Source: Colius striatus (Eukaryota; Chordata; Aves; Coliiformes; Coliidae). From it: 64,000 nt of DNA. Positions 63,494-64,000 of this stretch are shown piece by piece; the stretch's first letter is position 1; each line of letters begins with the position of its first letter. Position numbers and translations under genes: made by a program. Location of the stretch: positions 8,048,669 to 8,112,668 of the forward strand of contig NC_084790.1 of the NCBI RefSeq assembly GCF_028858725.1. The letters run 5' to 3'. The notes beneath the pieces are model-generated. The model was not told the DNA's origin. It did not search any database and worked only from the letters and a program-made list of their open reading frames with translations.

Positions 63494-63587
63494 CTCTGTG
63501 AATACTCTGGGCAAACAGATACATTTTCTGGAAATTCTGAGAACTCTTAATAAGTCTATATTAAATGTGTGCAAAAAACAATTTTAA
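63494..63587 (+). CDS. Exon-like open frame near the right edge, unknown protein
   Basis: A long pyrimidine tract (ttactcccttcctgtgcctc, then ttctctctggctttttacag, AG at 63492-63493) is one of the best acceptors in the window. After one base the frame is open for 30 codons to TAA (63585-63587) and reads SVNTLGKQIHFLEILRTLNK at its start, which looks like an amphipathic helix. It could be a last coding exon of the CpG-island gene. I recognise no family, and the short length makes chance plausible. Confidence 0.17.
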
Positions 63588-64000
63588 CTTGGGCAAATCT
63601 GAGCAGGCTTTAAGGGTAATGGCAAGAGGCACACACTGTTAAGCTGATCCTCTGTCAAAATTCCTGATCTCTGCAACATGGAGATGCTGTAGCTACTCCT
63701 TAACATCAGCAGGCCAGAGCAGAAGATTCTGTCTCTGAACTTTCCTCTTATAGAAGAGGTAAACGTTTTAGCTGAACTTTTAGAAAATATTTAGTATAAA
63801 GCAGACTGGAAATAATTTGCTTTCAGAGCTGAAATTTGACAGACCTACAAGCAGTTGAAAATAGAATTCTTAGAAACAAGGGGAAGTCAAGTACAACCTT
63901 AATTGACACAGTTGTTACGAACGTCATCTTTAGGTCCTAATACCAGCGATGGATAAAATCTAGTTAGACAGAAAATACTACTATGATTAAAGCATGTATT
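63588..64000. other. Right edge, nothing recognised
   Basis: Unique sequence. If the preceding frame is a terminal exon, this would be its 3' UTR, but no AATAAA is seen close by. Confidence 0.4.

Noticed and set aside
1..64000. CRISPR arrays, operons, prophage or bacterial genes
   Set aside because: The sequence is clearly vertebrate (CR1, avian LTRs, CpG island). No regularly spaced direct-repeat array or gene-dense organisation is present.
1..64000. tRNA, rRNA or snRNA genes
   Set aside because: I looked for B-box-like GGTTCGANTCC and other landmark words and found none with supporting structure. A covariance-model scan was not possible.

Overview
The window looks like a stretch of bird nuclear genome. 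The evidence is repeated copies of the CR1 (chicken repeat 1) non-LTR retrotransposon, whose 3' ends carry the characteristic octamer-like tail (variants of ATTCTATG), together with two families of avian-type endogenous retrovirus LTRs. The background is AT-rich, with one isolated GC-rich CpG island. I cannot name the species. I recognise no complete protein-coding gene, and nothing prokaryotic.

Layout. 1-8.1 kb: AT-rich non-coding DNA with one block that looks conserved and regulatory (about 4.7-5.46 kb), a short ORF resembling a signal-peptide exon (6045-6119) and a minus-strand exon-like frame (6691-6826). 8.1-10.1 kb: a CR1 inserted in an older CR1, then an eroded CR1 tail. 12.0-12.6 kb: an almost full-length solo LTR (family A). 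13.1-13.3 kb: an exon-like frame with a very strong acceptor. 14.4 and 18.5 kb: CR1 fragments. 20.9-21.4 kb: microsatellite and homopolymers. 24.26-25.97 kb: the longest CR1, with a decayed reverse-transcriptase region. 26-41.6 kb: a repeat-poor domain holding the best candidate host exon (28391-28505) and a second exon-like frame (32319-32532). 41.68-42.73 kb: a CpG-island promoter with paired ETS sites, a CRE-like site, an E-box, GC boxes and a consensus splice donor. 44.5-44.8 kb: a minus-strand 97-codon ORF with a mitochondrial-presequence-like N terminus. 46-64 kb: dense in old transposons (LTR A at 46.1 and 62.6 kb; LTR B at 50.8 and 59.5 kb, the first split by a CR1; five or six other CR1 pieces).

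How it fits together. The CpG island is probably the promoter, possibly bidirectional, of a housekeeping-type gene whose first exon ends near 42268 and whose next exons lie to the right. The 46-64 kb region would then be largely intron or intergenic. The 28.4 kb exon would be the 3' end of a different plus-strand gene. Which host genes these are cannot be read from the sequence alone. The exon-like frames listed at low confidence rest only on splice consensus plus an open frame, a combination that also arises by chance in 64 kb. They are recorded so that they can be tested. No dramatic new system was found. The most testable novelties are the mitochondrial-like ORF, the 28.4 kb exon and the 50-bp tandem array inside LTR B, which stays in phase when the inserted CR1 is removed.
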